45,771 nt of DNA, taken from contig JALRFI010000076.1 of NCBI GenBank assembly GCA_023253775.1, positions 1-45,771 of the forward strand, written 5' to 3'. The position numbers and the translations under genes were made by a program. A model generated the notes under the pieces. The model ran no database searches. It worked only from the letters and a program-made list of their open reading frames with translations, and was not told the DNA's origin. The DNA comes from Crocinitomicaceae bacterium (GTDB taxonomy: Bacteria; Bacteroidota; Bacteroidia; Flavobacteriales_D; Crocinitomicaceae). Shown here in pieces: positions 1-9,016 of this stretch (within the stretch, counting starts at the first letter, position 1; the number at the start of each line of letters is the position of its first letter).

Positions 1-62
1 AAGAAACTGAAACGGATACGGACCCACGTTGGGACCAATTAAAAGACTTGTTGAATAAATAA
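1..62 (+). CDS. C-terminal end of an unidentified upstream CDS (...ETETDTDPRWDQLKDLLNK*), truncated by window edge; tail resembles DUF177/YceD-type proteins
   Basis: Frame 3 is open from the window edge to TAA at 60-62; the DPRW-x-x-L-K tail is only suggestive of DUF177. Confidence 0.4.
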   Translation, partial: ETETDTDPRWDQLKDLLNK

Positions 63-73
63 CGAATTGAAAA

Positions 74-289
74 ATGGCATACCCGATCCAGAAGAAATCA
101 ACAGGATTTTATTTCCTAGTTGAATTCCAAGCTGAAGGAAATGTAGTTGCCGATATGGAACTACAAATGAAGCGTGATGAGCGTATCATGAGATTCCTGA
201 CAGTTAGAATGGATAAGGATCACCTAGAATACTCTGAGAAAAGAAGAGCTAAAATGGGTGAAAAGAAAACTGCAGCTGCCGAAGCTTAA
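74..289 (+). CDS. rpsF: 30S ribosomal protein S6, N-terminally truncated (C-terminal ~70 aa only)
   Basis: [18 protein letters not shown]...[18 protein letters not shown]...EKRRAKM matches the second half of S6; followed by rpsR and rplI as in the canonical operon. All frames immediately upstream contain stops. Confidence 0.8.
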   Translation: MAYPIQKKSTGFYFLVEFQAEGNVVADMELQMKRDERIMRFLTVRMDKDHLEYSEKRRAKMGEKKTAAAEA

Positions 290-316
290 TTCATTAACCT
301 TTAAAAAAGAAGAATC

Positions 317-580
317 ATGTCACAAAATGATATTCGTTATTTGACTCCGATCAACATTGAGATCAAAAAAGAAAAATACTGCCGATTCAAAAAGAGCGGT
401 ATTAAATTCATCGATTACAAAGATCCTAACTTCCTTTTGAAGTTGGTGAACGAACAAGGAAAGATCCTTCCTCGTCGAATTACTGGAACTTCTGCGAAAT
501 ACCAGAAGAGAGTGAATAAGGCGATCAAAAGAGCTCGTCATTTGGCGATCCTTCCTTACGTAGGCGATATGTTGAAATAA
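317..580 (+). CDS. rpsR: 30S ribosomal protein S18
   Basis: [61 protein letters not shown] is typical S18; synteny with S6 and L9. Confidence 0.97.
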   Translation: MSQNDIRYLTPINIEIKKEKYCRFKKSGIKFIDYKDPNFLLKLVNEQGKILPRRITGTSAKYQKRVNKAIKRARHLAILPYVGDMLK

Positions 581-610
581 AACGATTGTTGAACAGGAAA
601 AAATTGAACA

Positions 611-1057
611 ATGGAAATAATTCTTAAAAAGAACGTAGATAAGTTAGGATATGCGAATGAGATCGTAAAGGTTAAGCCAGGATACGGTCGTAACTTCCTT
701 ATCCCACAAGGATACGCAGTATTAGCTACTGCTTCAGCGAAAAAAGCGCATGAAGAAGTAATGAGACAAAAAGCACACAAAGAGACAAAGATCCTTGCTG
801 AAGCTCAGGAATTGGCTTCTAAGCTGGAAGGTACTTCTGTTACGATCACTACTAAAGCCGGTGAGAACGGTAAGATCTTCGGTTCTGTAAACACAGTTCA
901 GCTTTCTGAAGCTCTTAAGGCTGCAGGTATCGATATCGACCGTAAATCGTTGAAGATCAAAAATGAACCAATCCGTGAGATAGGTTCATTTGAAGCAATG
1001 GCTAATCTTCATAAAGATGTTCAGGCTACAGTAAAGTTTGAGGTTGTTGGAGAATAA
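611..1057 (+). CDS. rplI: 50S ribosomal protein L9
   Basis: MEIILKKNVDKLGYANEIVKVKPGYGRNFLIPQGYAVLAT is the L9 signature; 148 aa. Confidence 0.97.
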   Translation: MEIILKKNVDKLGYANEIVKVKPGYGRNFLIPQGYAVLATASAKKAHEEVMRQKAHKETKILAEAQELASKLEGTSVTITTKAGENGKIFGSVNTVQLSEALKAAGIDIDRKSLKIKNEPIREIGSFEAMANLHKDVQATVKFEVVGE

Positions 1058-1075
1058 TTGAAGTCAAAAAAATAC

Positions 1076-1104
1076 AAGCCCCGGAAATTTCCGGGGCTTT
1101 TTTA
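1076..1104 (+). terminator. Rho-independent terminator of the rpsF-rpsR-rplI operon
   Basis: aagccccgg-aaat-ttccggggctttttt: GC-rich hairpin followed by a T run, directly after rplI. Confidence 0.9.
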
Positions 1105-1137
1105 TTTTAAAGCGTAACCGCTACCTTTACAACCAAA

Positions 1138-2217
1138 ATGAAAGCTCGCTATTCTTTTATGCTATTGATCCTCCTTCTTACATCCTGTGGGGAAAGCACG
1201 AAAAAAAGTACAGAAAAATCAGAGAAAAGCGAAGATATCCCTGTTGAATTTGCGAATTGCTTTATGATCACTCACTCTAATGATCATTACATTCTAACCA
1301 TTCAAAATCCGGACAAAAAAGATCACTTTGAGCTAGTAATTGGCAAAAATTCTACTACCAAGAATTGTGATCTTACAATTCCAACCAATCGAATGGTACT
1401 TCTGTCTGCCAGCATGATCGGTAGGGCTGCTCTTTTAAAAACCTTTGACAAAGTTATCGGAATTTCAGACACCGCATTTCTTTTCAATGAAACTTTCAGA
1501 TCAAGAGCATCAAATGGAATGATCACATCGTTTGGAGATGAAGGAAATTTCCCAATCGAAAAACTGATCAAAAGTGATCCTGACATAGTCATGTTCAGTG
1601 ATTTCGGAAATGAATTTCCCAAGCAAAAAGAATTAAAAAAAATGGGGATCATCCTTATTCCTGACCTTGACTGGCGAGAGGAGCATCCTTTAGGGAAAGC
1701 TGAATGGATTCTTGTCCATGGCTTACTTACCGGAAGATTAAAGGAAGCCCAAAAGATCTTCAATCAAATAAAGACCGATTATCTGCAATTAACCGCTAGA
1801 ACAAAACCCTCTGAGACACGTTGTATGAGTGGATTTTTATATGGCGATACATGGTGGTCTCCATCCGGAGAAAGCTACACGGCAAGACTATTCAACGACG
1901 CAGGAATAAAGTATGTCTACTCAAAAACAAATGGTACCGGGAGTATCCCCAGAAGTATCGAGGAGATCTTATATGATTGTAAATCCGCAGATATCTGGTT
2001 TAACCCAGGATTTGATTCAAAGAAAAAAATACTCCAAATCTCAAGCAAGATAAAACACCTTGAAAGCTTCAAAAAAAATAAGGTATTCTGTTATTCGCAT
2101 AACATGAATTATTTCTGGGAAATGAGCGCCGTGGAACCTCAAAAAGTACTTTCAGACCTGATCTCAATAAGAAGTGGAGACCCTGTAAATTTATACTTTT
2201 ACAAAAAACTGAATTAA
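1138..2217 (+). CDS. ABC transporter substrate-binding lipoprotein (BtuF/FecB-like, PF01497 type)
   Basis: Lipobox LLLTSCGES; body with IEKLIKSDPDIVMFSDFG typical of periplasmic binding proteins; followed by permease and ATPase genes. Confidence 0.85.
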   Translation: MKARYSFMLLILLLTSCGESTKKSTEKSEKSEDIPVEFANCFMITHSNDHYILTIQNPDKKDHFELVIGKNSTTKNCDLTIPTNRMVLLSASMIGRAALLKTFDKVIGISDTAFLFNETFRSRASNGMITSFGDEGNFPIEKLIKSDPDIVMFSDFGNEFPKQKELKKMGIILIPDLDWREEHPLGKAEWILVHGLLTGRLKEAQKIFNQIKTDYLQLTARTKPSETRCMSGFLYGDTWWSPSGESYTARLFNDAGIKYVYSKTNGTGSIPRSIEEILYDCKSADIWFNPGFDSKKKILQISSKIKHLESFKKNKVFCYSHNMNYFWEMSAVEPQKVLSDLISIRSGDPVNLYFYKKLN

Positions 2218-2219
2218 CT

Positions 2220-3212
2220 GTGTCTAGCGCCTACAAGAGAAGCCTCATCTTACTACCTATAACCTTGGGACTACTTGCGTTCACACATGTATTGTCTGGT
2301 AAATTTGATATAACCTTTTCAGAATTGGTATCGAGCTTTACAAGGTTCGACCCTAATGACCTTAATCATGTGATCATTCAGGAATTCAGGGTACCACGAA
2401 CATTAACCGCCATTCTGGCCGGAGCGTCCCTCTCCCTGGCAGGAATGTTAATGCAAACCCTTTTCCAAAACCCACTTGCAGGTCCTTATATCCTGGGGAT
2501 CAATTCTGGTGCAGCATTTACAGTGGCACTGGGAACACTTACCGGAATCTCATTTTTCCAATCAGATGCAGGCTTGCTTGGTTCTGCTCTCATCGGGGCA
2601 TTTATTTTCGGACTGATAATTCTCACATTTTCATTTTTCCTGCGAAATATTGTCTCTTTGCTTTTAATTGGGATCATGATCGGCAGTTTCACCTCAGCCA
2701 TAACCTCTATCCTACTTTCGATCAGTACTCCCGAGAACATGAAGATCTTCACACTTTGGGGATTAGGCTCGTTACAAAAAGTAGAATCCGGTCAGATCGT
2801 TTTCATATTTATCTCATTTGTGATCGGCGTTTTACTCTTGTTAACTCAGCTTAAAGGAATCAATGCACTTGTTTTGGGAGAAAATGCGGCTTCAAGCCTT
2901 GGAATCAATCTCCGTAGCCTAAGAATAGCCATGATCTCAATCACTGCCCTACTTGCTGGAATGGTGACTGCCTTTTGCGGACCTATCAGCTTTGTCGGAC
3001 TTGCAATTCCCAATTTAAGTCGGATCATATTCAAGACAGCGAATCACAGGAAGCTCACTTACGCAAATACCATTCTAGGAGCTCACTTTTTATTGATCGC
3101 CGACCTTATTACCATCTGGTTTGAACCAATTATATTGATTCCAATTAACGCTATCACCGCCTTGATCGGAGCCCCTTTTATTATGTTAATCATCATAAAG
3201 AAATTGAAGTGA
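2220..3212 (+). CDS. Iron-siderophore/cobalamin-type ABC permease (FecCD/BtuC family)
   Basis: RVPRTLTAILAGASLSLAGMLMQTLFQNPLAGPYILGINSGAAF is the BtuC/FecCD signature; GTG start 2 nt after previous stop. Confidence 0.93.
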   Translation: MSSAYKRSLILLPITLGLLAFTHVLSGKFDITFSELVSSFTRFDPNDLNHVIIQEFRVPRTLTAILAGASLSLAGMLMQTLFQNPLAGPYILGINSGAAFTVALGTLTGISFFQSDAGLLGSALIGAFIFGLIILTFSFFLRNIVSLLLIGIMIGSFTSAITSILLSISTPENMKIFTLWGLGSLQKVESGQIVFIFISFVIGVLLLLTQLKGINALVLGENAASSLGINLRSLRIAMISITALLAGMVTAFCGPISFVGLAIPNLSRIIFKTANHRKLTYANTILGAHFLLIADLITIWFEPIILIPINAITALIGAPFIMLIIIKKLK

Positions 3213-3907
3213 TCGAATTGAAAAACATATCAATCGGATACACTTCTACATTGATTGAAGTCAATGAAATGATACTAAGACCAGGTGAAATAAAAGCACT
3301 GATCGGTGCCAATGGAATGGGTAAAACGACGTTTCTAAAGACTTTAATGAATCAAATCCCACCCATAAGTGGAACAGTAACAATTGATGACATTTCTCTT
3401 CACAAACTGGATAGAGCTAAACTCTCAAGCCTTGTGTCTTTTATTGGTCATGGATTCAAAGGAGTGGATGGACTTTCCGTTTTAGATTATATACTGCTCG
3501 GCAGAACACCATATCTCGATCGTTTTGGCTCAATTTCATACGTCGATAAAGAAGTCGCATTTGAAGCGTTAAAATCAGCCGGGATAAAGTCCTTGTCAGG
3601 TCTTAATACATCTGAACTTAGTGACGGTCAACTTCAGTTAGCCTCAATCGCTAGAGCGCTGGCACAGGAGACACCTTATATTATCATGGATGAGCCCACT
3701 ACCTTTCTCGATTATAGAAATAGAGAGATCATATTCAACCTTTTGATCGACCTATCACACAAGGGAAAGGGAATTTTATTTTCCACTCATGAACTTGATA
3801 TGGTTTCAAAGCATCAAATTCCCGTTGCTGCCATTTCTAACGAAAACAAAATGATCCTTTTTGATCATTGTCCCAAAATGGAGAAGCTGATTGAAATATG
3901 CTTCTGA
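3209..3907 (+). CDS. ABC transporter ATP-binding protein (BtuD/FecE-like)
   Basis: Walker A GANGMGKTTF, signature LSDGQLQ, Walker B YIIMDEPTTFLD; GTGA overlap with the permease stop. Confidence 0.93.
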   Translation: MIELKNISIGYTSTLIEVNEMILRPGEIKALIGANGMGKTTFLKTLMNQIPPISGTVTIDDISLHKLDRAKLSSLVSFIGHGFKGVDGLSVLDYILLGRTPYLDRFGSISYVDKEVAFEALKSAGIKSLSGLNTSELSDGQLQLASIARALAQETPYIIMDEPTTFLDYRNREIIFNLLIDLSHKGKGILFSTHELDMVSKHQIPVAAISNENKMILFDHCPKMEKLIEICF

Positions 3908-4057
3908 TACTGACTAATCAAGAATACAGACAGACTAAAGAAGCTGGTAGAAAAGCAGTTCAACGAAAAAAGCAAGATTATCAAAGAGACGTGAACTATT
4001 GAATAATTTTAGGATAAATCGTCATTATTTTCAATAAAAAACTAATTTTTTTATCCC

Positions 4058-7000
4058 TCAAATCACTTCCCAATTCATTAATATTTCCTTTAGATCAGTA
4101 CAAAATTTTGAAGTTAGTTCTGGATTTAATTCTGACTTTTCTAAAGCAATTGCCATTTGATACAGCCCATCAAGTCCAAAAAGATCTAATGAAGGTTTTA
4201 ATTGGTGAGAAAGTCTATTTATTTTCAGTGAATCTCCCATTTTGAGAGCGCCCTCAATTTCTTCGACAATTTTTGAAGTACTCTTGTAAAACGTAGCCTT
4301 AATTGTCTCAACAAATTCTTCATCTCCATCGCTAAGTGCAATCAATTTCGAAAATGAGGGTGTGAGACTAACAGTATTTATTTTATCCTTCAACAAACGA
4401 TTTAGAAGACTTTCTAATTGACTGGAATTGAATGGTTTTCCTAAACAATAAGTCATTCCAACTTTTTTGTAATATTCAACGTCCTTTTGGGAGACATTGG
4501 CAGATAATGCCACTACGGGTATCGACAATTTCAATTCATCTTTAATTATTCTAAAAGCCGTAAGGCCATCCATTACTGGCATCTGAATATCCATCAGGAC
4601 AATATCAAAAGTTTCCTTCTTAAGAATATTAATAGCCTCTTGTCCATTATGGACTACCTGAAAATCAGCATTCATTTTCGTTAATAACGAATGTATCAGC
4701 AATTGATTCATGTCATTGTCCTCAGCAACTAAAATTTTAATTTTCTTAAGATCAATACTTTCTTTTGCTACATCATTTTCATTTTTAATAGATCTTTCAT
4801 CGATCTTTTGGAGCTCTAATTCAAAATGAAAAAAGGATCCCTGACCAAGTTCACTTTCCAATTTTAATTCTCCGCCCATGATTGCCACTAAACTTTGACT
4901 AATCGGTAACCCTAAACCAGATCCCCCAAAATTCCTTGAAATACTTGAATCTTCCTGAACAAAAGTATCGAAGATAATTTTTTGATTTTCAGAACTAATT
5001 CCTTTCCCTGTGTCAAAAACCTTGAAGAATATTTTGTACGACGTTTCACTTTCATCGTTCATCTCTGTCTGAATCCCAACACTGCCTTCAGAAGTAAACT
5101 TTATTGCATTATGCATCAAATTGAATAATACTTGAGTAATTTTCAAGTTATCGGCTAAGACAAAGTTTTTTATTCGATCATCAAAATAAACCTTCAAGTC
5201 AATGTTTTTATCATCTGCCTGTGGCTTGAAACTATTATAAACGTTGGTCACCAGATGTCTGAGATCTACTTCAGCTAGGGAAATTTCCATTTTACCTGAT
5301 TCTATTTTGGAAAAATCCAGTATGTCATTGATCAAACTCAATAGATTATTTGAAGAAGTCTTGATCGCTTGAATATATAATGATTGTTCGTCATTTAGAT
5401 CTGTTTCACTTATTAGCTCTATCATTCCATTAATTGCATGAAGCGGCGTTCTAATCTCATGACTCATATTGGCCATGAAAGCCTCTTTTAATCTTACAGA
5501 TTGTAATGCTTGATTTTTTGCATCAATAAGCTCTTGTTCTGACTCAATTCTTTCTGTAATATCAATATGAATTCCCAAAGAACCAATCACTTCACCACTT
5601 TCGTTAAAAATAGGTGCGCCGGAAATAATCACCCATTTAATTTCTCCTGACTTGCATCTAATACGAACTTCATACACACCAGATTCTCCTCTTGATCGAT
5701 TTGAAAGCTGTATATCCAAAGATTTCAAATCTTCTTCAAATGCTAATATTTCACGTGCATTGTTGCCGATTAATTCTTCTGCTGAATAGCCAACTAATTT
5801 GCAGAATGCTGGGTATGCTTTTATTATTACTTCGTTCTCATCAACCTCAATGAGACCAAAATCGAGATTTTCAATGATTTTGCTGTACTTATCCTCGACT
5901 TTTCGTAAACTCTCTTTATGTTTTACAATTGCTGTAACATCTTCATATCTCCAAATGAAGCCATTCATTTTATTATTTTCAACAACCGGAATAAAATCTC
6001 TTTCTAGTATCCTTCCGTCTTTCATTTCCAATTTCTGGCCATAAACTGGTTTTTCGGATTTAATTATTTCCTCAATATCACTGAGAAAATCAACAGTATT
6101 TTTAAAGAGCTGAGCTGTATTCTTCGCTGCTTCTTTACAATCAGTACCTTCCAATTGATCTGGTCCTATAGGTATGTTGAAAATATCACAGAATAATTGA
6201 TTCGCCATGATCACTCTTCTGTCTTGAGATTCTGCCAATACACCAACTTGCATATTTTCAAGAATTGCAGATAATCGGGAATTTAAATTGATCAGCTCCT
6301 GCTCATATTTTAAAATGTTGGATACATCTTTTAAATAAAAATTGATGTATTTACTATTTGGAAATGGCACTATAGATATTTCATATGTCTCACCTTGGAT
6401 ATCCTTTAATTTAGTGTATGCTTTACCCTCACTTTCTATAATTTCAGACATGAAATCCATCCAGAAAAAGTGAGATTTAATTGATAAGATTTTCTGGGCG
6501 GAAGGATTCCCATACATGATTTGCCCATCATAATTTATTCTAATAATTGGATGGGGACTTTCATCTGGAAATTGAGCTAATCCAAAAATAGTTTCATTCT
6601 TTTCAATGAGCTCATCGCGTTGCCTTAATGTTTGTTCAAGAAGTTTATTCAGATCTTCGTTCACTATTTGTTGTGATTTCAGCAGCTGCAGATGATCGGT
6701 AATTGGGTCATGTATGGCAAAATCTGTAATCAGCAAATTATGAAGGTTAAGGTCGATTATATCTGTGATCCAAGGAGAGTTAACATAAAGAATCTCATCT
6801 CTACTCTCGATAAAAACAAACTGACCCCTAAAACTTGTTTTAATTGGAAATTCTAAAGATTCAAGAATTACAACCATATTTTGGTGTTCTTGAAATGACT
6901 TGAAATGCATTTCAATCGAAAGTCTTGGTCTTGTGAATTTGAATACTTTATCAAAGTCCATTCCTTCAACATCACCAATTATCTTTTTCATTGAAGAACC

Positions 7001-7093
7001 CACATAACCAAGTTTCAAATCTCTGCCAATTGTCAGGCTAAATGGAAAAATCTTATCGATCTCAGATGTGTTGAAGAAAAATTTATTGTGCAT
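4058..7093 (-). CDS. Soluble hybrid sensor histidine kinase: HNOBA (H-NOXA)-like domain, coiled coil, three PAS-like domains, HisKA, HATPase, REC, Hpt
   Basis: N-terminus FPFSLTIGRDLKLGYVGSSMKKIIGDVEGMDFDKVFKFTRPRLSIEM...FRGQFVFIESRDEILYVNSPWITDIIDL...LLITDFAIHDPITDHLQLLKSQQ resembles HNOBA; MSHEIRTPLHAINGMIE (HisKA), NLMHNAIKFTSEG/DTGKGIS/GGSGLGLPIS (HATPase), ILVAEDNDMNQ...VLMDIQMPVMDG (REC), RLSHQLKPSLDLFG (Hpt). No transmembrane stretch seen. Confidence 0.92.
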   Translation of the reverse strand: MHNKFFFNTSEIDKIFPFSLTIGRDLKLGYVGSSMKKIIGDVEGMDFDKVFKFTRPRLSIEMHFKSFQEHQNMVVILESLEFPIKTSFRGQFVFIESRDEILYVNSPWITDIIDLNLHNLLITDFAIHDPITDHLQLLKSQQIVNEDLNKLLEQTLRQRDELIEKNETIFGLAQFPDESPHPIIRINYDGQIMYGNPSAQKILSIKSHFFWMDFMSEIIESEGKAYTKLKDIQGETYEISIVPFPNSKYINFYLKDVSNILKYEQELINLNSRLSAILENMQVGVLAESQDRRVIMANQLFCDIFNIPIGPDQLEGTDCKEAAKNTAQLFKNTVDFLSDIEEIIKSEKPVYGQKLEMKDGRILERDFIPVVENNKMNGFIWRYEDVTAIVKHKESLRKVEDKYSKIIENLDFGLIEVDENEVIIKAYPAFCKLVGYSAEELIGNNAREILAFEEDLKSLDIQLSNRSRGESGVYEVRIRCKSGEIKWVIISGAPIFNESGEVIGSLGIHIDITERIESEQELIDAKNQALQSVRLKEAFMANMSHEIRTPLHAINGMIELISETDLNDEQSLYIQAIKTSSNNLLSLINDILDFSKIESGKMEISLAEVDLRHLVTNVYNSFKPQADDKNIDLKVYFDDRIKNFVLADNLKITQVLFNLMHNAIKFTSEGSVGIQTEMNDESETSYKIFFKVFDTGKGISSENQKIIFDTFVQEDSSISRNFGGSGLGLPISQSLVAIMGGELKLESELGQGSFFHFELELQKIDERSIKNENDVAKESIDLKKIKILVAEDNDMNQLLIHSLLTKMNADFQVVHNGQEAINILKKETFDIVLMDIQMPVMDGLTAFRIIKDELKLSIPVVALSANVSQKDVEYYKKVGMTYCLGKPFNSSQLESLLNRLLKDKINTVSLTPSFSKLIALSDGDEEFVETIKATFYKSTSKIVEEIEGALKMGDSLKINRLSHQLKPSLDLFGLDGLYQMAIALEKSELNPELTSKFCTDLKEILMNWEVI

Positions 7094-7094
7094 T

Positions 7095-7640
7095 TTAACT
7101 AATCTTTATTTCAAATCGATCATGCCACATAATATCATTCGTCGAACTTATAAGCTCAATATTGATTGTCTCTTTGAACATTTCTGCAAGCCCAAAACAT
7201 AGACCTTGTACAAAATGTGTTAATCCTTCACGACTTGAATAATAATGTAGAATTAAATGACCATCACCAAGTTTTTCCACTTTAAACTCAGGTGGATTGA
7301 GTTTTGGATAAATCAGCATTATTCGGCCATGGAAATTCGGAAGGTTGAACAAGAAGGTTTCAAGATTACTACCTCCTGCTTTCATCAGATCTCCATATTT
7401 CTCATATCCGACTTTTAATATCCAATATCTACCAAAGGCTGTAAGTAACTCTTGAGCAGACCAACCTAAAATTTCTGTCGATGCACCTATTAATTCATAG
7501 GTAATGTCATCATCGTATGCTTCGTTATTGAGAAAATACTCATAAGAAACATTTGCCTTTTCTTTAATCTTTACCCATTGTTCAGTTCCAAAATTTTCTT
7601 CAACTAAACCTTGGATTGCTTGGTTCACTATTCCGTACAC
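7095..7640 (-). CDS. H-NOX heme-based nitric oxide/gas sensor protein (HNOB domain)
   Basis: MYGIVNQAIQGLVEENFGTEQWVKIKEKA start, NFHGRI (candidate proximal heme His), YYSSREGL = YxSxR heme-propionate motif; 181 aa. GTG start. Confidence 0.93.
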   Translation of the reverse strand: MYGIVNQAIQGLVEENFGTEQWVKIKEKANVSYEYFLNNEAYDDDITYELIGASTEILGWSAQELLTAFGRYWILKVGYEKYGDLMKAGGSNLETFLFNLPNFHGRIMLIYPKLNPPEFKVEKLGDGHLILHYYSSREGLTHFVQGLCFGLAEMFKETINIELISSTNDIMWHDRFEIKIS

Positions 7641-7650
7641 ACCGGTGAAA

Positions 7651-8994
7651 TTAAATTTTACCTTCTTTTATCATTCTATAAATCGTTGATTTTCCGACTT
7701 GTAATTTATCCGCCACTTTGAGTACATTATTATTATATTTTGCTAAAAAGAACTTAATAATCCTATTGTTATATTCTTCGAGGGACAATTCCTGGTTCAT
7801 AAGATCCTCTATGTCATCTGATCTCATTAATTGAATATCCCCTTCCATAATTGTATTACCATCAGCCAAAACACATGCTACGTCAATGAGAGATTTCAAT
7901 TCTCTTACATTCCCGGGATAATTATACTTCATCAATTTTTCCATGGCCTCTTTGGAAAGAACTTTAACAGCCATTTTATTCTCATCACAAAAAGTCTTAA
8001 TGAAAAATTTAGATAAGAGCAAAATATCCTGTTCTCTGTCCTTTAAATCAGGTAATTGAATTGTTAATCCTGCAAGTCTGTAGTAGAGGTCTTCCCTAAA
8101 ATTACCGTTCTTAACTTCTTTTAAGAGATCTCTGTGAGTTGCGACGATCAGACGTATATCTATCTCTTTTGATTTGTTTGACCCCAGTCTTGTAATTTCC
8201 CTTTCTTGCAAAACTCTGAGTAATTTTGATTGCATGTTTAAATCCATTTCTCCAATCTCATCCAGGAAAAGAGTTCCCCCATCAGCAAGCTCAAATTTAC
8301 CCTCTTTGGATTGATCAGCACCAGTAAACGCTCCTTTATCAAACCCAAATAACTCACTCTCGATCAATTCTTTTGGTATTGCAGCAACATTGATTGCAAT
8401 AAAAGGCTTTTTCATTCGAACCGAGTTATAATGAATTGCCTTCGCTGCTAATTCTTTTCCGGTACCTGTTGCTCCTGTGATCGAAACGGTAATGTTTGTT
8501 TTGGTTGTCTTCTCTAAAAGAGAAAATACCATTTTCATGGCTGAACTAGAACCGACCATATATTCGCTGAAACGATATTTTTCGGATACGACATCACTCA
8601 AATTTTCTAATTCACGGTTCATGTTTGCTTTTTGAATAGCTTTATGAACTACAAGCCAGAGTGTATCTAATGCTTTTTGATCCTTACTTAAATAATCATA
8701 TGCCCCGCCTTTCAGCATTTCGACTGCAGTATCGATTTCATGTTGTCCAGACAACACAATAACCTCCGAATTTGGACAAGAGTCTTTTACTTTATGAAGT
8801 AAATCTATTCCTGAGTAATCGGGTAAACCGCAATCTAATGTCACAACATCGGGATTTTCTACCAACTTTTTTATCAATTCTGCTCCAGTGGTACACAGCT
8901 CAACTTCAAAATCTGGATCCATAGACAATTTATGTCTGATCAATTTGCCATACAGGGGATCATCCTCAACAATGAAAATCTTGGCCTTCTTCAT
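7651..8994 (-). CDS. NtrC-family sigma54-dependent response regulator (REC-AAA+-Fis HTH)
   Basis: REC IFIVEDDPLYG...VVTLDCGLPDYSG; AAA+ GATGTGKELAAKAIH; sigma54-contact motif GAFTGA; C-terminal Fis-type HTH VLKVADKLQVGKSTIYRMIKEGKI. Confidence 0.95.
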   Translation of the reverse strand: MKKAKIFIVEDDPLYGKLIRHKLSMDPDFEVELCTTGAELIKKLVENPDVVTLDCGLPDYSGIDLLHKVKDSCPNSEVIVLSGQHEIDTAVEMLKGGAYDYLSKDQKALDTLWLVVHKAIQKANMNRELENLSDVVSEKYRFSEYMVGSSSAMKMVFSLLEKTTKTNITVSITGATGTGKELAAKAIHYNSVRMKKPFIAINVAAIPKELIESELFGFDKGAFTGADQSKEGKFELADGGTLFLDEIGEMDLNMQSKLLRVLQEREITRLGSNKSKEIDIRLIVATHRDLLKEVKNGNFREDLYYRLAGLTIQLPDLKDREQDILLLSKFFIKTFCDENKMAVKVLSKEAMEKLMKYNYPGNVRELKSLIDVACVLADGNTIMEGDIQLMRSDDIEDLMNQELSLEEYNNRIIKFFLAKYNNNVLKVADKLQVGKSTIYRMIKEGKI

Positions 8995-9016
8995 TCTTCC
9001 AATTTTTGAAAATATT

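Noticed and set aside
320-541. Antisense ORF over rpsR (73 aa)
   Set aside because: Shadow of a certain ribosomal-protein gene; no recognisable domain.
1058-1137. Possible cobalamin riboswitch before the BtuF/C/D-like importer
   Set aside because: Only ~80 nt, occupied by the rplI terminator; no room for a B12-box riboswitch. Substrate (B12, heme or siderophore) left open.
1323-1763. Antisense 146-aa ORF over the substrate-binding protein gene
   Set aside because: Composition typical of a codon shadow; the plus-strand gene is clearly real.
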